A stretch of DNA of 64,000 nucleotides, from the NCBI GenBank assembly GCA_009838075.1, contig VXSG01000119.1:56636-120635 (forward strand). The letters are read 5' to 3'. Below are positions 18,202 to 29,342 of this stretch, in pieces. The DNA comes from Boseongicola sp. SB0665_bin_10 (GTDB lineage Bacteria; Pseudomonadota; Alphaproteobacteria; Rhodobacterales; Rhodobacteraceae). Position 1 is the first letter of the stretch; each line of letters begins with the position of its first letter. The position numbers and the translations under genes are program-made. The notes below the pieces were generated by a model. That model was given only the letters and a program-made list of their open reading frames with translations, was not told where the DNA came from and searched no databases.

Positions 18202-19427
18202 GAACGGTAGTCCGCGTTTATCGCAATGTACCGGCTCGTGAGATCGCAGGTGTAGACGGTTGCCGCGCCGGCCCCGAGGCCAAGATCCACCGAAACGGAG
18301 ACATCTTCACCGCTCATGTGCCGGGCGGCATCGGCTTCCACGTAGCCGGGAGCAACGCTGCCGTCCCTTGCAACCAGGACGTCTCCAAACCGGATCGAGA
18401 GCCGGTCCCGGTCGGCTTCGGCGCCTGACTTGCCGACCGCCATGACGACTCGACCCCAGTTCGGGTCCTCGCCGGCAAGCGCGGTCTTGACCAATGGCGA
18501 GTTCGCGATCGCGAAGGCGACACGGCGGGCATCGCTTTCGCTCGCCGCGCCCGTGACCCCGACGGTGACGAACTTGCTGGCCCCCTCCCCGTCACGCACG
18601 ATCTGTCTTGCGAGATCATCCATGACTTCCGCCAGGGCCGCAGCGAACGCCTCGCTGCCGTCCACGCCGACACCCGACGCGCCCGTCGCAGCGACGAGAA
18701 GCGTGTCGGAAGTGGACGTGTCGCTGTCGACGGTGATGCGGTTGAAGGTCTCGTCGCAGGCGGCGGTCACGAGCGGCTGAAGCCTGTCCTGCGAGATCCG
18801 GGCATCGGTAAAGACGTAGGCAAGCATCGTTGCCATGTCGGGCGCGATCATGCCGGAGCCCTTCGCGATTCCGGCGACGCGGACCCTGCTCCCGTCGACT
18901 TCGACAGTCCTGCCGGCGCCCTTCGGGAACGTGTCGGTGGTCATGATCGCGCGCGCGGCGTCGGCAATGCCATGCGCGTCGAGCTCGTCGACAAGCGTCG
19001 CCAGCGTCGCGGTGATGCGGTCATGGGGGAGCGGCTCGCCTATGACGCCGGTGGAGGACGTGAAGACCCGGGTTTCCGGGATGCCCGTCGCGCCTGCAGC
19101 CGCCTTCGTGACGGCCTTCACGGAGGCCACGCCCGCCTCGCCGGTGAATGCATTCGCGTTTCCGGAATTGACGACAATGGCGGCACCGGCCTCCGATGGC
19201 ATTCCGATTTTTTTCTCACAGTCCAGCACCGGTGCCGCACGGGTCCTCGACCTGGTGAACGTGCCGGCGATGGCCGTGCCGGGCGCGAGTTCGGCCAGCA
19301 TCACGTCGGAACGCCCCTCGTACTTGATGCACGTCGCCGCCGTGGCGAACCGGACGCCGGCAATGGCCGGCAGATCCGGAAAGCCGCCCGCGGGTGCCAG
19401 CGGCGAGACGGACAGGTCGTCGGCCAA
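18198..19427 (-). CDS. argJ: bifunctional glutamate N-acetyltransferase / amino-acid N-acetyltransferase
   Basis: ArgJ transfers the acetyl group between N-acetylornithine and glutamate in the cyclic arginine pathway. The 409-residue precursor contains KGSGMIAPDMATMLAY, whose central threonine is the self-cleavage point and nucleophile, plus VVNSGNANAFTG near the start and the C-terminal TSRYIAINADYRS. It is in an operon with the upstream PpiC-type isomerase (2 bp gap) and downstream mutT (4 bp overlap). Confidence 0.96.
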   Translation of the reverse strand: MADDLSVSPLAPAGGFPDLPAIAGVRFATAATCIKYEGRSDVMLAELAPGTAIAGTFTRSRTRAAPVLDCEKKIGMPSEAGAAIVVNSGNANAFTGEAGVASVKAVTKAAAGATGIPETRVFTSSTGVIGEPLPHDRITATLATLVDELDAHGIADAARAIMTTDTFPKGAGRTVEVDGSRVRVAGIAKGSGMIAPDMATMLAYVFTDARISQDRLQPLVTAACDETFNRITVDSDTSTSDTLLVAATGASGVGVDGSEAFAAALAEVMDDLARQIVRDGEGASKFVTVGVTGAASESDARRVAFAIANSPLVKTALAGEDPNWGRVVMAVGKSGAEADRDRLSIRFGDVLVARDGSVAPGYVEADAARHMSGEDVSVSVDLGLGAGAATVYTCDLTSRYIAINADYRS

Positions 19428-19429
19428 GG

Positions 19430-20281
19430 TCAGCCGTCCACGAGCGAAAGATCGTCAAGAACGACCGGATCGATGTCGTCCGCCGTCATTCGCGTAATGT
19501 CGGCGCCCGCCCTCAGTTCTTCGAGGCGGCTTTCGATCGCGGCGCGCTGGATGCCGCCAAGAAGCTCTCCCTGAACCTCCGCGAGGGCCGGCACGTCCTT
19601 GATTCGCGTCTCGTTGAGCTTGATGACGTGCCAGCCAAACTGGCTCTGGACCGGATCCGAGATCGCGCCGGCCTCCATTGCGGCGACTGCCGCATCGAAT
19701 GGAGGCACCATTGCTCCCCTGGCGAACCAGCCCAGCTCTCCGCCGGCTGGCCCGGACGGTCCGGTCGACCTTTCCATGGCGAGCGTGGCGAAGTCGGCTC
19801 CGCCTGCCAGTTCCGCCGCGAGCGCCTGTGCTTCCTCTTCGGTCGCAACGAGAATGTGCGAGGCGTTGTACTCGGTCTGGGGCTCGACCGAACCGTAGGC
19901 CCGGTCATACGCGTCCTGCAATGCCTCGGCCGTCGAGGCGGCGGACGCCACGCGCTGCACTTCCTCGTTTGCCCGAAGCGCGCGTTCCTCGTTTTCCAGC
20001 GTCAGGCGCGCGCTGAGCGGGAGAGACTCGACCACGCCGCCAAGCAGTGCATGTTGAACGAGCTGGTCGAGAATCCCTTCAAACAGGACATCGCCCGGGA
20101 GTTGCCGGTACTGCTCCGGGAGGCGCTGTTTCAGCAGGATCATGTGTCCCAGGGTGATGTCCGTGCCGTTCACCGTTGCAACGACCGTGTCCGCGCGGAC
20201 ATGCTCGTCCCCGAGGGCGCCCGTCGAGATTGCGAGCGTGATCACGGTCGCGAGGGTGGCAAGCCTTGTTCCTGAAGTCAT
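19430..20281 (-). CDS. peptidylprolyl isomerase (parvulin/PpiC type), exported
   Basis: A 283-residue periplasmic foldase. A signal peptide ends near AISTGALG. A SurA-like N-terminal helical region (VVATVNGTDITLGHMILLKQRLP) precedes a parvulin domain with ASHILVATEEEAQAL, GGELGWFARGAMVPPFDAAV and SQFGWHVIKLNETR. It catalyses proline isomerisation of exported proteins. Divergent from secA and first gene of the argJ-mutT operon, an arrangement familiar in Rhodobacterales. Confidence 0.92.
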   Translation of the reverse strand: MTSGTRLATLATVITLAISTGALGDEHVRADTVVATVNGTDITLGHMILLKQRLPEQYRQLPGDVLFEGILDQLVQHALLGGVVESLPLSARLTLENEERALRANEEVQRVASAASTAEALQDAYDRAYGSVEPQTEYNASHILVATEEEAQALAAELAGGADFATLAMERSTGPSGPAGGELGWFARGAMVPPFDAAVAAMEAGAISDPVQSQFGWHVIKLNETRIKDVPALAEVQGELLGGIQRAAIESRLEELRAGADITRMTADDIDPVVLDDLSLVDG

Positions 20282-20310
20282 GATCTGTCCTCAATTGGGT
20301 CCGGGCGAAG

Positions 20311-20339
20311 TTGACAGCAAGATACCCGCCCCTTAAATC
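20311..20339 (+). promoter_or_regulatory. candidate secA promoter
   Basis: TTGACA at 20311-20316 and TAAATC at 20334-20339 with a 17-bp spacer, in the divergent region between the isomerase gene and secA. The implied leader is about 105 nt. No SecM-like upstream gene is present. Confidence 0.45.
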
Positions 20340-20452
20340 GCTGAACGTTGGCGAGGCGACAATCTCCTTGTCCTTCTATGGCGGGCCAGAGGCACGGGCA
20401 AGCTCATCCCCTCACACGATCTCGTCAGTCCTGATGCCAAGAGGCGCTGCGA

Positions 20453-23143
20453 ATGCTTGAATTTGGAACAATTGCGAAGAAGGTTTTCGGGACCGTGAAC
20501 GACCGCCGTGTCAGGGCGACGCGTCCCCTGATCGAACGGATCAACGCGATGGAGCCTGAATTCGAGGCGCTGTCAGACGGGGAAATCGTCGCAAGGACGG
20601 AGGCGTTCCGGAAGCGCGTCGCGGAAGGCGAGAGCCTGGACGACATGCTGCCCGAAGCCTTTGCCAACTGTCGCGAGGCCGGCAGGCGCGCGCTCGGCCT
20701 TCGTGCCTTTGACGTTCAGTTGATTGGCGGCGTGTTCCTGCACCGGGGCAGCATCGCGGAGATGAAGACCGGGGAGGGCAAGACGCTGGTCGCCACCTTC
20801 CCTGCCTACCTCAATGCCTTGACCGGCCGGAACGTTCGCATCGTCACCGTGAACGACTATCTCGCCAGGCGCGATGCCGAGTGGATGGGAAAGGTCTATT
20901 CCGCACTGGGGATGACGACCGGCGTCGTGCATCCGGGACAGGACGAAAACGAAAAGAAGGCGGCTTACCGCTCCGACATCACCTATGCGACGAACAACGA
21001 GCTGGGTTTCGACTACCTGCGGGACAACATGAAGTCGGCCCTGGCCGACATGACGCAGAAGGATCACTATTTCGCGATCGTTGACGAGGTGGATTCGATC
21101 CTCATAGACGAGGCGCGGACACCGCTTATCATTTCCGGGCCGAGCGAGGACCGTTCAGAACTCTATGTCACGATCGACAAGCTGATCCCCGAAGTGCAGG
21201 ACGATCACTACTCGCTCGATGAAAAGACCCGCAACGTCACGTACACTGATGACGGCAACGAGTTTCTCGAGGCGCGCCTTCGCGAGGCGGGACTCCTCCC
21301 CGAGGAGCAGTCGCTCTACCATCCCGAGTCCACGACGCTGGTGCATCACGTCAACCAGGGACTGAGGGCGCACAAGCTCTTCACGAGGGACAAGGACTAC
21401 ATCGTCCGAGACAAGGAGGTCGTGCTGATCGACGAATTCACCGGCAGGATGATGGCGGGGCGCCGGCTGTCGGACGGATTGCATCAGGCGATCGAGGCCA
21501 AGGAAGGCGTGCCGATCCAGCCGGAAAACGTCACCCTGGCAAGCGTGACCTTCCAGAACTACTTTCGCCTCTACGAAAAGCTGGCAGGCATGACCGGCAC
21601 GGCCGCGACGGAGGCCGAGGAATTCCAGGAAATCTACAAGCTTGGGGTCATGGAGATTCCGACCAACGTCACGGTTGCGCGCGCGGACGAGGACGATCAG
21701 ATCTACCGCACCGCGCAAGAGAAGTTCGACGGCATTGTCCACGAGATCAAGGAGGCGCATGGCAAGGGGCAGCCGGTCCTGGTCGGCACGACTTCGATCG
21801 AACGCTCGGAGTTCCTGTCCACGCTGCTGAAAAAGGAAAGGATCGCGCACAATGTCCTGAACGCCCGGCACCACGAGCAGGAAGCGCAGATCGTGGCCGA
21901 TGCGGGCAAGCCCGGCGCCGTGACGATCGCGACCAACATGGCCGGACGCGGCACGGACATCCAGCTCGGCGGCAACGTCGAGATGCGCGTGATGCAGGCG
22001 CTTGCCGAGGAGCCGGATGCCGACCCGGAGGCCATCCGTGCCAGGATCGAGGCCGAGCACGCCGACGACAAGGACAAGGTCCTAGCTGCCGGCGGCCTGT
22101 TCGTCCTTGGCACCGAACGGCATGAAAGCCGGCGCATAGACAACCAGCTTCGCGGACGATCCGGGCGCCAGGGAGATCCGGGCCGCTCGACATTCTTTCT
22201 TTCGCTTGAGGATGACCTCATGCGCATCTTTGGATCGGAGCGGCTGGACAAGGTTCTCTCGACGCTTGGGATGCAGGAAGGCGAGGCCATTCAGCACCCT
22301 TGGGTGAACAAGTCGCTCGAGCGCGCCCAGGCCAAGGTCGAGGGCCGGAACTTCGACATCCGCAAGCAGCTCCTGAAGCTCGACGACGTCATGAACGACC
22401 AGAGAAAGGTCATCTTCAGTCAGCGACGCGAGATCATGGAGGCGGAAGAGGTCGAGGAAATCGTGCAGGACATGCGACACGAAGTCATCGACGACCTGGT
22501 CGAGCAGCACATTCCGCCCAAGTCCTACGCGGATCAATGGGAAACGGAGGCCCTGGCCGAGGAGGTCAGGAAGAAGACCGGAATCTCCGCCCCAATAGTC
22601 GCCTGGGCCGACGAGGAAGGGGTCGACGACGAGATGATTCGCGAACGGCTCTACGAAGAGTCCGACCAGTTCATGAATTCAAAGGCCGAGCAGTTCGGCC
22701 TGGACAACATGCGTTCCGTCGAGAAGCAGGTTCTGCTGCAGACGATGGATGCGAAGTGGCGGGAACATATCCTGAAGCTAGAACATTTGCGATCAGTCGT
22801 CGGCTTCCGGGCATATGCACAACGCGATCCCGTGAACGAGTACAAGACGGAGTCGTTTCAGCTCTTTGAAGGCCTGTTGAACGCGCTGCGGGGCGAAGTG
22901 ACCGAGAAACTCGCCCACATCCGGCCGCTTAGCGCGGAAGAGCAGCAGGCGATGATTCGTCAGATGCTGGCACAGCAGCAGGCTGCCTCCGCCGCCGCCT
23001 CCGGGAAGCCGCCCGCCGCCAAGGCCAAGGCGGCAAAGGGCTTTGACGAAAGCGATCCTTCGACCTGGGGCAAGCCGGGCCGGAACGCCCCTTGCCCGTG
23101 CGGGTCGGGGAAGAAGTTCAAGCACTGTCACGGACGGCTGTAG
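20453..23143 (+). CDS. secA: preprotein translocase ATPase SecA
   Basis: SecA drives post-translational export through SecYEG. The 896-residue protein has Walker [33 protein letters not shown] (DEAD-type Walker B), [17 protein letters not shown] and [13 protein letters not shown]. The C-terminal linker is Ala/Lys-rich and ends in the zinc-binding [14 protein letters not shown] motif that binds SecB and ribosomes. ATG 20453 gives [18 protein letters not shown], the normal start, with AAGAGG upstream. Confidence 0.98.
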   Translation: MLEFGTIAKKVFGTVNDRRVRATRPLIERINAMEPEFEALSDGEIVARTEAFRKRVAEGESLDDMLPEAFANCREAGRRALGLRAFDVQLIGGVFLHRGSIAEMKTGEGKTLVATFPAYLNALTGRNVRIVTVNDYLARRDAEWMGKVYSALGMTTGVVHPGQDENEKKAAYRSDITYATNNELGFDYLRDNMKSALADMTQKDHYFAIVDEVDSILIDEARTPLIISGPSEDRSELYVTIDKLIPEVQDDHYSLDEKTRNVTYTDDGNEFLEARLREAGLLPEEQSLYHPESTTLVHHVNQGLRAHKLFTRDKDYIVRDKEVVLIDEFTGRMMAGRRLSDGLHQAIEAKEGVPIQPENVTLASVTFQNYFRLYEKLAGMTGTAATEAEEFQEIYKLGVMEIPTNVTVARADEDDQIYRTAQEKFDGIVHEIKEAHGKGQPVLVGTTSIERSEFLSTLLKKERIAHNVLNARHHEQEAQIVADAGKPGAVTIATNMAGRGTDIQLGGNVEMRVMQALAEEPDADPEAIRARIEAEHADDKDKVLAAGGLFVLGTERHESRRIDNQLRGRSGRQGDPGRSTFFLSLEDDLMRIFGSERLDKVLSTLGMQEGEAIQHPWVNKSLERAQAKVEGRNFDIRKQLLKLDDVMNDQRKVIFSQRREIMEAEEVEEIVQDMRHEVIDDLVEQHIPPKSYADQWETEALAEEVRKKTGISAPIVAWADEEGVDDEMIRERLYEESDQFMNSKAEQFGLDNMRSVEKQVLLQTMDAKWREHILKLEHLRSVVGFRAYAQRDPVNEYKTESFQLFEGLLNALRGEVTEKLAHIRPLSAEEQQAMIRQMLAQQQAASAAASGKPPAAKAKAAKGFDESDPSTWGKPGRNAPCPCGSGKKFKHCHGRL

Positions 23144-23404
23144 CCCCCGAAGCACGCGGTGGCGATACAGCGCCTGGCGCGGACTTCGGGATCCGGGACG
23201 CCGCGTTCCGTACGGCGGTTCCTTCCCTTGCAGAGGGTTGCCGGGCCCGCGAATCCCTGGCGCGTGCGGCCATCGTTGCCGAGGCAGGGTTTCTTCGAAG
23301 AGGGCAAGGGTTGCTTCGGCGAACCGCCGGCAGCGCTGACTTGCGCCTCCAGGATCCAGGCCGCGGAAAACAGGCAATGCCAGCAGCTTGGTGCGGACGG
23401 GCGG
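23144..23404. other. convergent intergenic region between secA and dnaJ
   Basis: 260 bp with no convincing gene or T-rich terminator on either strand. Confidence 0.4.
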
Positions 23405-24550
23405 TCAGGCCTTCATGCCATCCCAGAACGACTTCACTTTCTCGAAGAATCCCGAGCTGTTGGGATTGTTTTCCGCCGAGAGCTCTTCAAACTCGCGAAG
23501 CAGGTCCTTCTGCCTTGCGGTGAGGTTGACCGGAGTCTCGACCGCAAGCTCGACCATCATGTCGCCACGGCCTCCACCTCTCAGCGACGGCATCCCCTTG
23601 CCCCTGAGCCGCATCTGCCGACCGGACTGGCTACCGGTCGGGATCTTCACGCGGCTGCGGCCGCCATCAATGGTCGGAACCTCGATGTCGCCGCCGAGCG
23701 CGGCCGTCGCAACCGAAACCGGCACTTGGCAATACAGGTTCATGCCGTCCCGTTGAAACAGCGCATGTTCGGCGACTTCGATGAAGATATAGAGATCGCC
23801 GGAGGGGCCGCCCCGCAGCCCTGCCTCACCCTCCCCGGCGAGCCGGATCCGCGTTCCGGTTTCCACGCCAACGGGAATGTTGACGGAAAGCGAGCGCTCC
23901 TTCGCGACACGTCCGGACCCGCCGCAGGACCCGCAGGGATTCCTGATGAGTTGGCCGGCGCCCGAGCAGGTGGGGCAGGTGCGCTCCACCGTGAAGAATC
24001 CCTGGCTTGCACGCACCTTTCCCAAGCCTGAGCATGTCGGGCAAGGCTCCGGTTCCGCGCCGCCTTCGGCTCCGGTGCCGTTGCAGGTTTCACAGGACAG
24101 GGCGGTGGGCACCCGGATGGACTTCTGAATGCCCGAATACGCGCCTTCGAGCGCCACCCGCAGGTTGTAGCGCAGGTCGGAACCGCGCGTGGCGCGCTGC
24201 TGCCTTTTCCCGCGGCGGGATCCGGTGATGTCGCCGAAGAGGTCGTCGAAGACGTCCGAGAAGGCGCTGGCGAAGTCGCCGCCCGCATATTCGCGGCCGG
24301 GTTGCGCCCCGCCGCCCATGCCGCCTTCGAATGCGGCATGGCCGAAGCGGTCATAGGTCGCCTTCTTTTCGGGGTCCCCGAGAATCTCGTACGCTTCGTT
24401 GACTTCCTTGAACTGGGCCTCGGCGTTGGGATTGTCCGAGTTCCGGTCCGGGTGAAGGTCCTTTGCCTTGCGCCTGTACGCCTTCTTCAGCTCTTCGGAC
24501 GACGCTCCCCTGGAGACCCCAAGAACCTCGTAGAAATCGCGCTTGGACAT
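23405..24550 (-). CDS. dnaJ: molecular chaperone DnaJ
   Basis: Co-chaperone that stimulates DnaK ATPase and delivers substrates. The 381-residue type I protein has the J domain with the HPD motif ([11 protein letters not shown]), a Gly-rich linker, four zinc-finger repeats ([32 protein letters not shown]) and the C-terminal substrate-binding domain. It lies 73 bp downstream of dnaK on the same strand, and is probably cotranscribed from the dnaK heat-shock promoter. Confidence 0.98.
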   Translation of the reverse strand: MSKRDFYEVLGVSRGASSEELKKAYRRKAKDLHPDRNSDNPNAEAQFKEVNEAYEILGDPEKKATYDRFGHAAFEGGMGGGAQPGREYAGGDFASAFSDVFDDLFGDITGSRRGKRQQRATRGSDLRYNLRVALEGAYSGIQKSIRVPTALSCETCNGTGAEGGAEPEPCPTCSGLGKVRASQGFFTVERTCPTCSGAGQLIRNPCGSCGGSGRVAKERSLSVNIPVGVETGTRIRLAGEGEAGLRGGPSGDLYIFIEVAEHALFQRDGMNLYCQVPVSVATAALGGDIEVPTIDGGRSRVKIPTGSQSGRQMRLRGKGMPSLRGGGRGDMMVELAVETPVNLTARQKDLLREFEELSAENNPNSSGFFEKVKSFWDGMKA

Positions 24551-24623
24551 GCCTCAACCCCCGTGAAGCGCTACGACCGGCCCGAGACGGCGTCGGGCCG
24601 GTCGAAAACCGCGCCAAGCGGCG

Positions 24624-26546
24624 TCACGCGCGCTTGTCGTCTTCGAGGTCTTCGAAGTCGGCATCGACAATGTCGTCATCCACGCCGCGCGGTTCGTCAT
24701 CGTCATCCGGGTCGGCATCGCCGGCTGACTCGGCCTGCGCCTTGTAGATCGCCTCGCCCAGCTTCATCGAAGCCTCTTCCAGGTTGCGAATGCCGGATTG
24801 CAGTCTGTCTGCCGTGACATCGTCGCTTTCGAGATCCTCCTTGAGCGCGGAAATGGCCAGTTCGATCGCCTCAACCGTGGTCGGGTCGACCTTGTCTGCA
24901 TGCTCCTTGATCTGCTTCTCGTAGTAGTCGATCTTGCTTTCGGCACTGTTCTTCGCCTCGACCAGCTCCCGGCGCTCCCTGTCGGCCTCGGCGTTCTCCT
25001 CGGCATCCTTGACCATCCGTTCGATTTCCTCGTCCGAAAGGCCGCCCGACGCCTGGATCGTGATCTTCTGCTCCTTGCCGGTGCCCTTGTCCTTGGCGGA
25101 CACGCTGACGATCCCGTTGGCGTCAATGTCGAAGGTCACCTCGATCTGGGGCATTCCTCGCGGCGCGGGAGGGATCTCTTCCAGGTTGAACTGGCCGAGA
25201 ATCTTGTTGTCCATCGCCATTTCGCGCTCGCCCTGGAAGACGCGGATCGTGACCGCATTCTGGTTGTCCTCGGCGGTCGAGAAGATCTGCGACTTTTTCG
25301 TGGGAATCGTCGTGTTGCGGTCGATGAGCCGCGTGAAGACGCCGCCCAGCGTTTCGATGCCCAGGGAAAGCGGCGTCACGTCGAGGAGGACGACGTCCTT
25401 GACGTCACCCTGAAGAACGCCGGCCTGAATGGCAGCGCCCATGGCGACGACCTCGTCGGGATTCACGCCCTTGTGCGGCTCCTTCCCGAAGAATTTCGTG
25501 ACTTCCTCGATGACCTTCGGCATCCGCGTCATGCCGCCGACAAGAACGACCTCGTCGATGCTGTCCGTCGAGATGCCGGCATCCTTCAGGGCGGCCCGGC
25601 ACGGCTTGATCGATTTCTTGATCAGGTCGCCGACAAGGCTTTCCAGCTTTGCGCGGGTCAGCTTGATGACCATGTGGAGCGGCGTCCCGGAGCCAGGATC
25701 CATCGAGATGAACGGCTGGTTGATTTCGGTCTGGGTGGAGCTCGAAAGCTCGATCTTCGCCTTTTCGGCTGCCTCCTTCAGGCGCTGAAGCGCCATCTTG
25801 TCGGCGGTCAGGTCGACACCGTGCTCCTTCTTGAACTCCTCGGCCAGGTAGTTGACGACCCGCATGTCGAAATCCTCGCCGCCGAGGAAGGTGTCGCCGT
25901 TCGTGGACTTTACCTCGAAGAGACCGTCATCGATCTCAAGGATCGTGATGTCGAAGGTGCCGCCGCCGAGGTCATAGACGGCAATGGTCTTCGTCTCTTT
26001 CTTGTCGAGACCGTAAGCCAGGGCCGCAGCGGTCGGCTCGTTGATGATCCGCAGCACTTCGAGCCCGGCGATCTTGCCGGCGTCCTTCGTTGCCTGACGC
26101 TGCGCGTCGTTGAAGTAGGCTGGCACGGTGATGACGGCTTGCGTGACGTCCTCGCCAAGGTAGCCCTCGGCGGTTTCCTTCATCTTCTGGAGGATGAATG
26201 CCGAGATCTGGGAGGGCGAGTACTTTTCGCCGCCCGCCTCGACCCAGGCATCCCCGTTGCCGCCATCCACGATGGCATACGGCACGACCTTCTTGTCCTT
26301 CGTCACCTCGGCATCGTCGACACGACGCCCGATCAGGCGCTTGACCGCGAAGACGGTGTTCTCTGGATTCGTGACTGCCTGGCGCTTCGCCGGCTGCCCT
26401 ACAAGCCGCTCCTTGTCTGTGAACGCGACGATTGAAGGGGTGGTTCGCGCGCCTTCGGCGTTTTCGATCACCCGGGGCTGTGACCCATCCATGATGGCGA
26501 CGCAGCTGTTCGTGGTACCCAGGTCAATACCGATAACTTTGCCCAT
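24624..26546 (-). CDS. dnaK: molecular chaperone DnaK (Hsp70)
   Basis: ATP-dependent Hsp70 chaperone, 640 residues. Signatures: [16 protein letters not shown] at the start, [13 protein letters not shown], the [12 protein letters not shown] phosphate loop, linker [12 protein letters not shown] and an acidic disordered tail rich in Asp/Glu. I place the start at ATG 26546 ([10 protein letters not shown]); the frame is open for 23 further codons that do not match the family. dnaJ follows. grpE is not in this window. Confidence 0.98.
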   Translation of the reverse strand: MGKVIGIDLGTTNSCVAIMDGSQPRVIENAEGARTTPSIVAFTDKERLVGQPAKRQAVTNPENTVFAVKRLIGRRVDDAEVTKDKKVVPYAIVDGGNGDAWVEAGGEKYSPSQISAFILQKMKETAEGYLGEDVTQAVITVPAYFNDAQRQATKDAGKIAGLEVLRIINEPTAAALAYGLDKKETKTIAVYDLGGGTFDITILEIDDGLFEVKSTNGDTFLGGEDFDMRVVNYLAEEFKKEHGVDLTADKMALQRLKEAAEKAKIELSSSTQTEINQPFISMDPGSGTPLHMVIKLTRAKLESLVGDLIKKSIKPCRAALKDAGISTDSIDEVVLVGGMTRMPKVIEEVTKFFGKEPHKGVNPDEVVAMGAAIQAGVLQGDVKDVVLLDVTPLSLGIETLGGVFTRLIDRNTTIPTKKSQIFSTAEDNQNAVTIRVFQGEREMAMDNKILGQFNLEEIPPAPRGMPQIEVTFDIDANGIVSVSAKDKGTGKEQKITIQASGGLSDEEIERMVKDAEENAEADRERRELVEAKNSAESKIDYYEKQIKEHADKVDPTTVEAIELAISALKEDLESDDVTADRLQSGIRNLEEASMKLGEAIYKAQAESAGDADPDDDDEPRGVDDDIVDADFEDLEDDKRA

Positions 26547-26657
26547 TCCTGTGTCCTCTTTCTCTTGGCGATGCCCGGAAAACCGGCCCGGCTCGGCACC
26601 GGTCTCCCATCCCATGGATCGTGACGCATCAAGGGGCGATCACGGGTTCGTGGGGGT

Positions 26658-26686
26658 ATATAGGTAGGGGTCATTGCGCCTGCAAG
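26658..26686 (-). promoter_or_regulatory. candidate heat-shock sigma factor (RpoH) promoter of dnaK
   Basis: On the minus strand CTTG (26683-26686) is followed after 18 bp by CCTATAT (26658-26664), close to the alphaproteobacterial RpoH pattern CTTG-N17/18-CYTATNT. The implied dnaK leader is about 105 nt. Confidence 0.6.
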
Positions 26687-26958
26687 CATGTCAGGACGGC
26701 GATTTTGGAATCGTGCATGGCTTGCAGGCACTGATTTCACGGGCTGTTGAAATGGCCTGCGCCATCGCTCCTGGCCGCGCATGTCCGCCGGTCCCGGAGC
26801 GCCGGATTGCGCATGGGCTGGCGGCGCCGGACCGCCCGTCACCGGCGACTGGGTGGAAGGACGTGCCGCCAATCGGTGCGCGCCCGCGACCTTGGTCCAC
26901 GCAGGATGGCGATCCTGGCTTCGCGCTCGATGGAATGTTGCCGCAATCCGGCTATGTT

Positions 26959-27573
26959 ATGCGCATGTCGGGGACCCCGTTGGACATAAATGGCGTCAGG
27001 GTATGGAAGGGGTTTCTTTCCCTGGACCTGCAGCACAAAATGGTGCGTGATCTGCGCGATGTCGCCGCAATGGCGCCGTTTCGCAGGTATGAGACGCCCG
27101 GCGGCAAGAGGATGTCAGTGAGAATGAGTGCCGCCGGAAAGGTCGGCTGGGTCACGGACCGCACCGGATACAGGTACGATGCGCTCCAGCCGGATGGCGA
27201 AGCCTGGCCAGAGATGCCTGCCACGGTGCTCGATGTCTGGTCGGCGGCTGCGGGCGTTGCGCGGATTCCGGACTCGTGCCTCATCAACTATTACGGCGAG
27301 GGAGCGAAGATGGGACTGCACCAGGATCGGGACGAGGCTGACCTGGATTGGCCGGTCGTCTCGATCTCGCTCGGGGATGACGCGCTGTTCAGGGTCGGGC
27401 AGGCGACCCGTGGCGGTCCGACGAGATCCATCTGGCTGACCTCCGGCGACGTGGCCGTCCTGTCGGGCGCGGCGCGGCTGGCGTATCATGGCATCGACCG
27501 GATCCGGTTCGGCTCGTCGTCCCTTCTGCCCGATGGCGGCCGGATCAACGTCACCATGAGGGTCGCGGAATAG
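26959..27573 (+). CDS. alkB: alpha-ketoglutarate-dependent DNA dioxygenase AlkB
   Basis: AlkB repairs alkylated bases (1-methyladenine, 3-methylcytosine) by oxidative demethylation. The iron ligands are visible in LHQDRDEAD (HxD) and AYHGIDRI (distal His), with the 2-oxoglutarate arginine in GGRINVTMR. NYYGEGAKMGLHQD and SISLGDDALFRVG are family landmarks. About 204 residues from ATG 26959; ATG 26965 is equally possible and no strong Shine-Dalgarno site is present. Upstream frame extension to 26674 lacks similarity. Divergent from dnaK. Confidence 0.93.
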   Translation: MRMSGTPLDINGVRVWKGFLSLDLQHKMVRDLRDVAAMAPFRRYETPGGKRMSVRMSAAGKVGWVTDRTGYRYDALQPDGEAWPEMPATVLDVWSAAAGVARIPDSCLINYYGEGAKMGLHQDRDEADLDWPVVSISLGDDALFRVGQATRGGPTRSIWLTSGDVAVLSGAARLAYHGIDRIRFGSSSLLPDGGRINVTMRVAE

Positions 27574-27659
27574 GCCGGGACGGCCGCTGGACCGGCGCTG
27601 ATGGCTGGTTCCGGTTGCCCGCGCGCACGGAGATGGCAATGAGCGCGGAGATTCCGTTA

Positions 27660-27671
27660 CGAAACGTTTCG
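27660..27671. promoter_or_regulatory. perfect 12-bp palindrome upstream of cysQ
   Basis: CGAAACGTTTCG ends 12 bp before the cysQ ATG and abuts its GAGGGGGAG ribosome site. It resembles LacI-family operators, but no LacI-type gene is nearby; it may be coincidental. Confidence 0.3.
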
Positions 27672-27683
27672 AGGGGGAGCGCG

Positions 27684-28499
27684 ATGGAATCCTTGTTGAA
27701 TGCGGATCGAGACGCTCTGGCGTCGACCATGCGTCGCCTGGCGATTCTGGGCGGCGACGCGATCATGGAGGTCTATCGGCGCGACGGCCTCGTTGTGAGG
27801 GAAAAGCACGATTCGTCGCCGGTGACGGAGGCCGACGAGGCAGCCGACAAGCTGATCGCCGCAGGGCTGAGGGCCGGTTTCCCGGATCTGCCCCTGGTAA
27901 CCGAGGAGCAGTCCGCGACCCACGATCTGTCGGTCGGGACTTTCCTGATCGTTGACCCGCTGGACGGCACGAGGGAATTCGTGCAGCGAAGGGGCGACTT
28001 CACGGTGAACATCGCATTGGTCGAAGACGGGAGCCCGACATTGGGTGCTGTCTTTGCGCCGGCGAAGAGACGGTTGTTCATGACATTGCCGGAAGGCGGG
28101 GCGATCGAGGAAACGGGGGACCTGGACGCGGACAGGCCTGGTGACATGCGTCCCATCAGGGTCGCTGAACCGGACAACGCCGCGCTGCGGGTGGTGGCAT
28201 CGAAATCGCACAGGGATCAGGCAACGGACGACTACATTGCGAGATACGAAGTGGCGGACCTGGTGAGCGCCGGATCGTCGCTGAAGTTCTGCCTTGTGGC
28301 GACGGGAGAGGCGGACTTCTATCCGCGCCTTGGCCCGACCATGGAATGGGACACCGCCGCCGGTCACGCCGTGCTGGCCGCCGCCGGGGGGCACGTGGTC
28401 CGGAAGGAGACGCACGAACCTCTCGCGTATGGCAAGCCGTCCTTTCGAAACCCGTTCTTCCTGGCGCATTCGCCCGGCGTGATCCTCGCGGCCGAATGA
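27684..28499 (+). CDS. cysQ: 3'(2'),5'-bisphosphate nucleotidase CysQ
   Basis: CysQ dephosphorylates PAP to AMP during sulfate assimilation; it belongs to the inositol monophosphatase fold. Metal-binding motifs are VTEEQSA, DPLDGTREFVQR and WDTAAGHAVLAAAGG. 271 residues from ATG 27684, chosen because GAGGGGGAG lies just upstream; an in-frame TTG at 27615 would add 23 residues without family similarity. It stands alone between alkB and ptsN. Confidence 0.93.
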   Translation: MESLLNADRDALASTMRRLAILGGDAIMEVYRRDGLVVREKHDSSPVTEADEAADKLIAAGLRAGFPDLPLVTEEQSATHDLSVGTFLIVDPLDGTREFVQRRGDFTVNIALVEDGSPTLGAVFAPAKRRLFMTLPEGGAIEETGDLDADRPGDMRPIRVAEPDNAALRVVASKSHRDQATDDYIARYEVADLVSAGSSLKFCLVATGEADFYPRLGPTMEWDTAAGHAVLAAAGGHVVRKETHEPLAYGKPSFRNPFFLAHSPGVILAAE

Positions 28500-28838
28500 A
28501 CGGGTCGCCCGGGCGGCAGGACCATGCATGGCTCCGGCACTTGCGGCACCGCCCGCTTCGGATCGGTGTTTCTTGTGCAAGCGCGCCGGGCGAGCCATGA
28601 CGGCCGTCGCGGGCTTGCCAAACGCGGCAAGGCGGGCAACGCGGCTTCCAGGGGTGCTCAGGGGCCTTTTGCCGCGCGCAAGCGCCATGCCGTCGGGCAC
28701 CGGCTTGCGAAGCTGCACCACGTTTCAGGACCAGGCAGACCGATCCGGCCCTTGCCAACGCGGGGCGGGCGCCGATGAGAATTCCTGCGACCAGATCGCC
28801 GGGCGGAATGGGGAGGAACGCGCGGAACGAGCAGCCGC
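28500..28838. other. intergenic region between cysQ and ptsN
   Basis: About 340 bp. Several overlapping open frames exist, but none has a ribosome site or recognisable similarity. No clear terminator found. Confidence 0.4.
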
Positions 28839-29303
28839 TCAGGCGGCCTTTTCGCGCGGCCGTTCGGCAAGAAGGGTGTGCAACGTGGCCGGATCCGTGT
28901 TGGCGCGAAGCTTGGTGCAAAGGTCGGCGTCGCGCATTGAGCGCGACACCACTGCCAGCGCCTTCAGGTGCTCGACGCCCGCATCCTCGGGCGCAAGAAG
29001 CGCGAAGACGAGATCGACCGGCTGCTTGTCAACCGCCTCGAACTCGAGGGGACGTTCGATCATCACGAAGAGGCCGCGAACGGTTGTCAGTTCGGCCAGG
29101 CGCGCATGCGGAAGCGCAACCCCCTGCCCGACCCCGGTCGGACCCAAGGCCTCCCGTTCCTGAAGCGCTGACGCAACGTCGGCCGGATCAAGGCCATAGG
29201 CAATGGACGCAAGATCCCCTATCTCGTGAAACAGCCGCTTCTTGCTGCTCAGCGAGGCAATGTGCCTGACCGCTTCCGGGCGGAGAATCTTTGCTACGTT
29301 CAT
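28839..29303 (-). CDS. ptsN: nitrogen-regulatory PTS EIIA protein PtsN
   Basis: EIIA-Ntr, the terminal phosphoacceptor of the regulatory nitrogen PTS. The 154-residue protein carries the phosphorylatable histidine in GVALPHARLAEL, and LFALLAPE-type text (LVFALLAPEDAGVEHLKALA) typical of PTS EIIA type 2. It lies 39 bp downstream of hpf on the same strand, the conserved lptB-hpf-ptsN neighbourhood. The upstream rpoN seen in many genomes is absent here. Confidence 0.94.
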   Translation of the reverse strand: MNVAKILRPEAVRHIASLSSKKRLFHEIGDLASIAYGLDPADVASALQEREALGPTGVGQGVALPHARLAELTTVRGLFVMIERPLEFEAVDKQPVDLVFALLAPEDAGVEHLKALAVVSRSMRDADLCTKLRANTDPATLHTLLAERPREKAA

Positions 29304-29342
29304 CTCGAACCGGTCCTCTTGACAGCGGTTGGCAGCGCCGCC

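Noticed and set aside
24798..26435. 545-codon open frame opposite dnaK
   Set aside because: It is a frame shadow of the dnaK coding strand in high-GC DNA, with no similarity or ribosome site.
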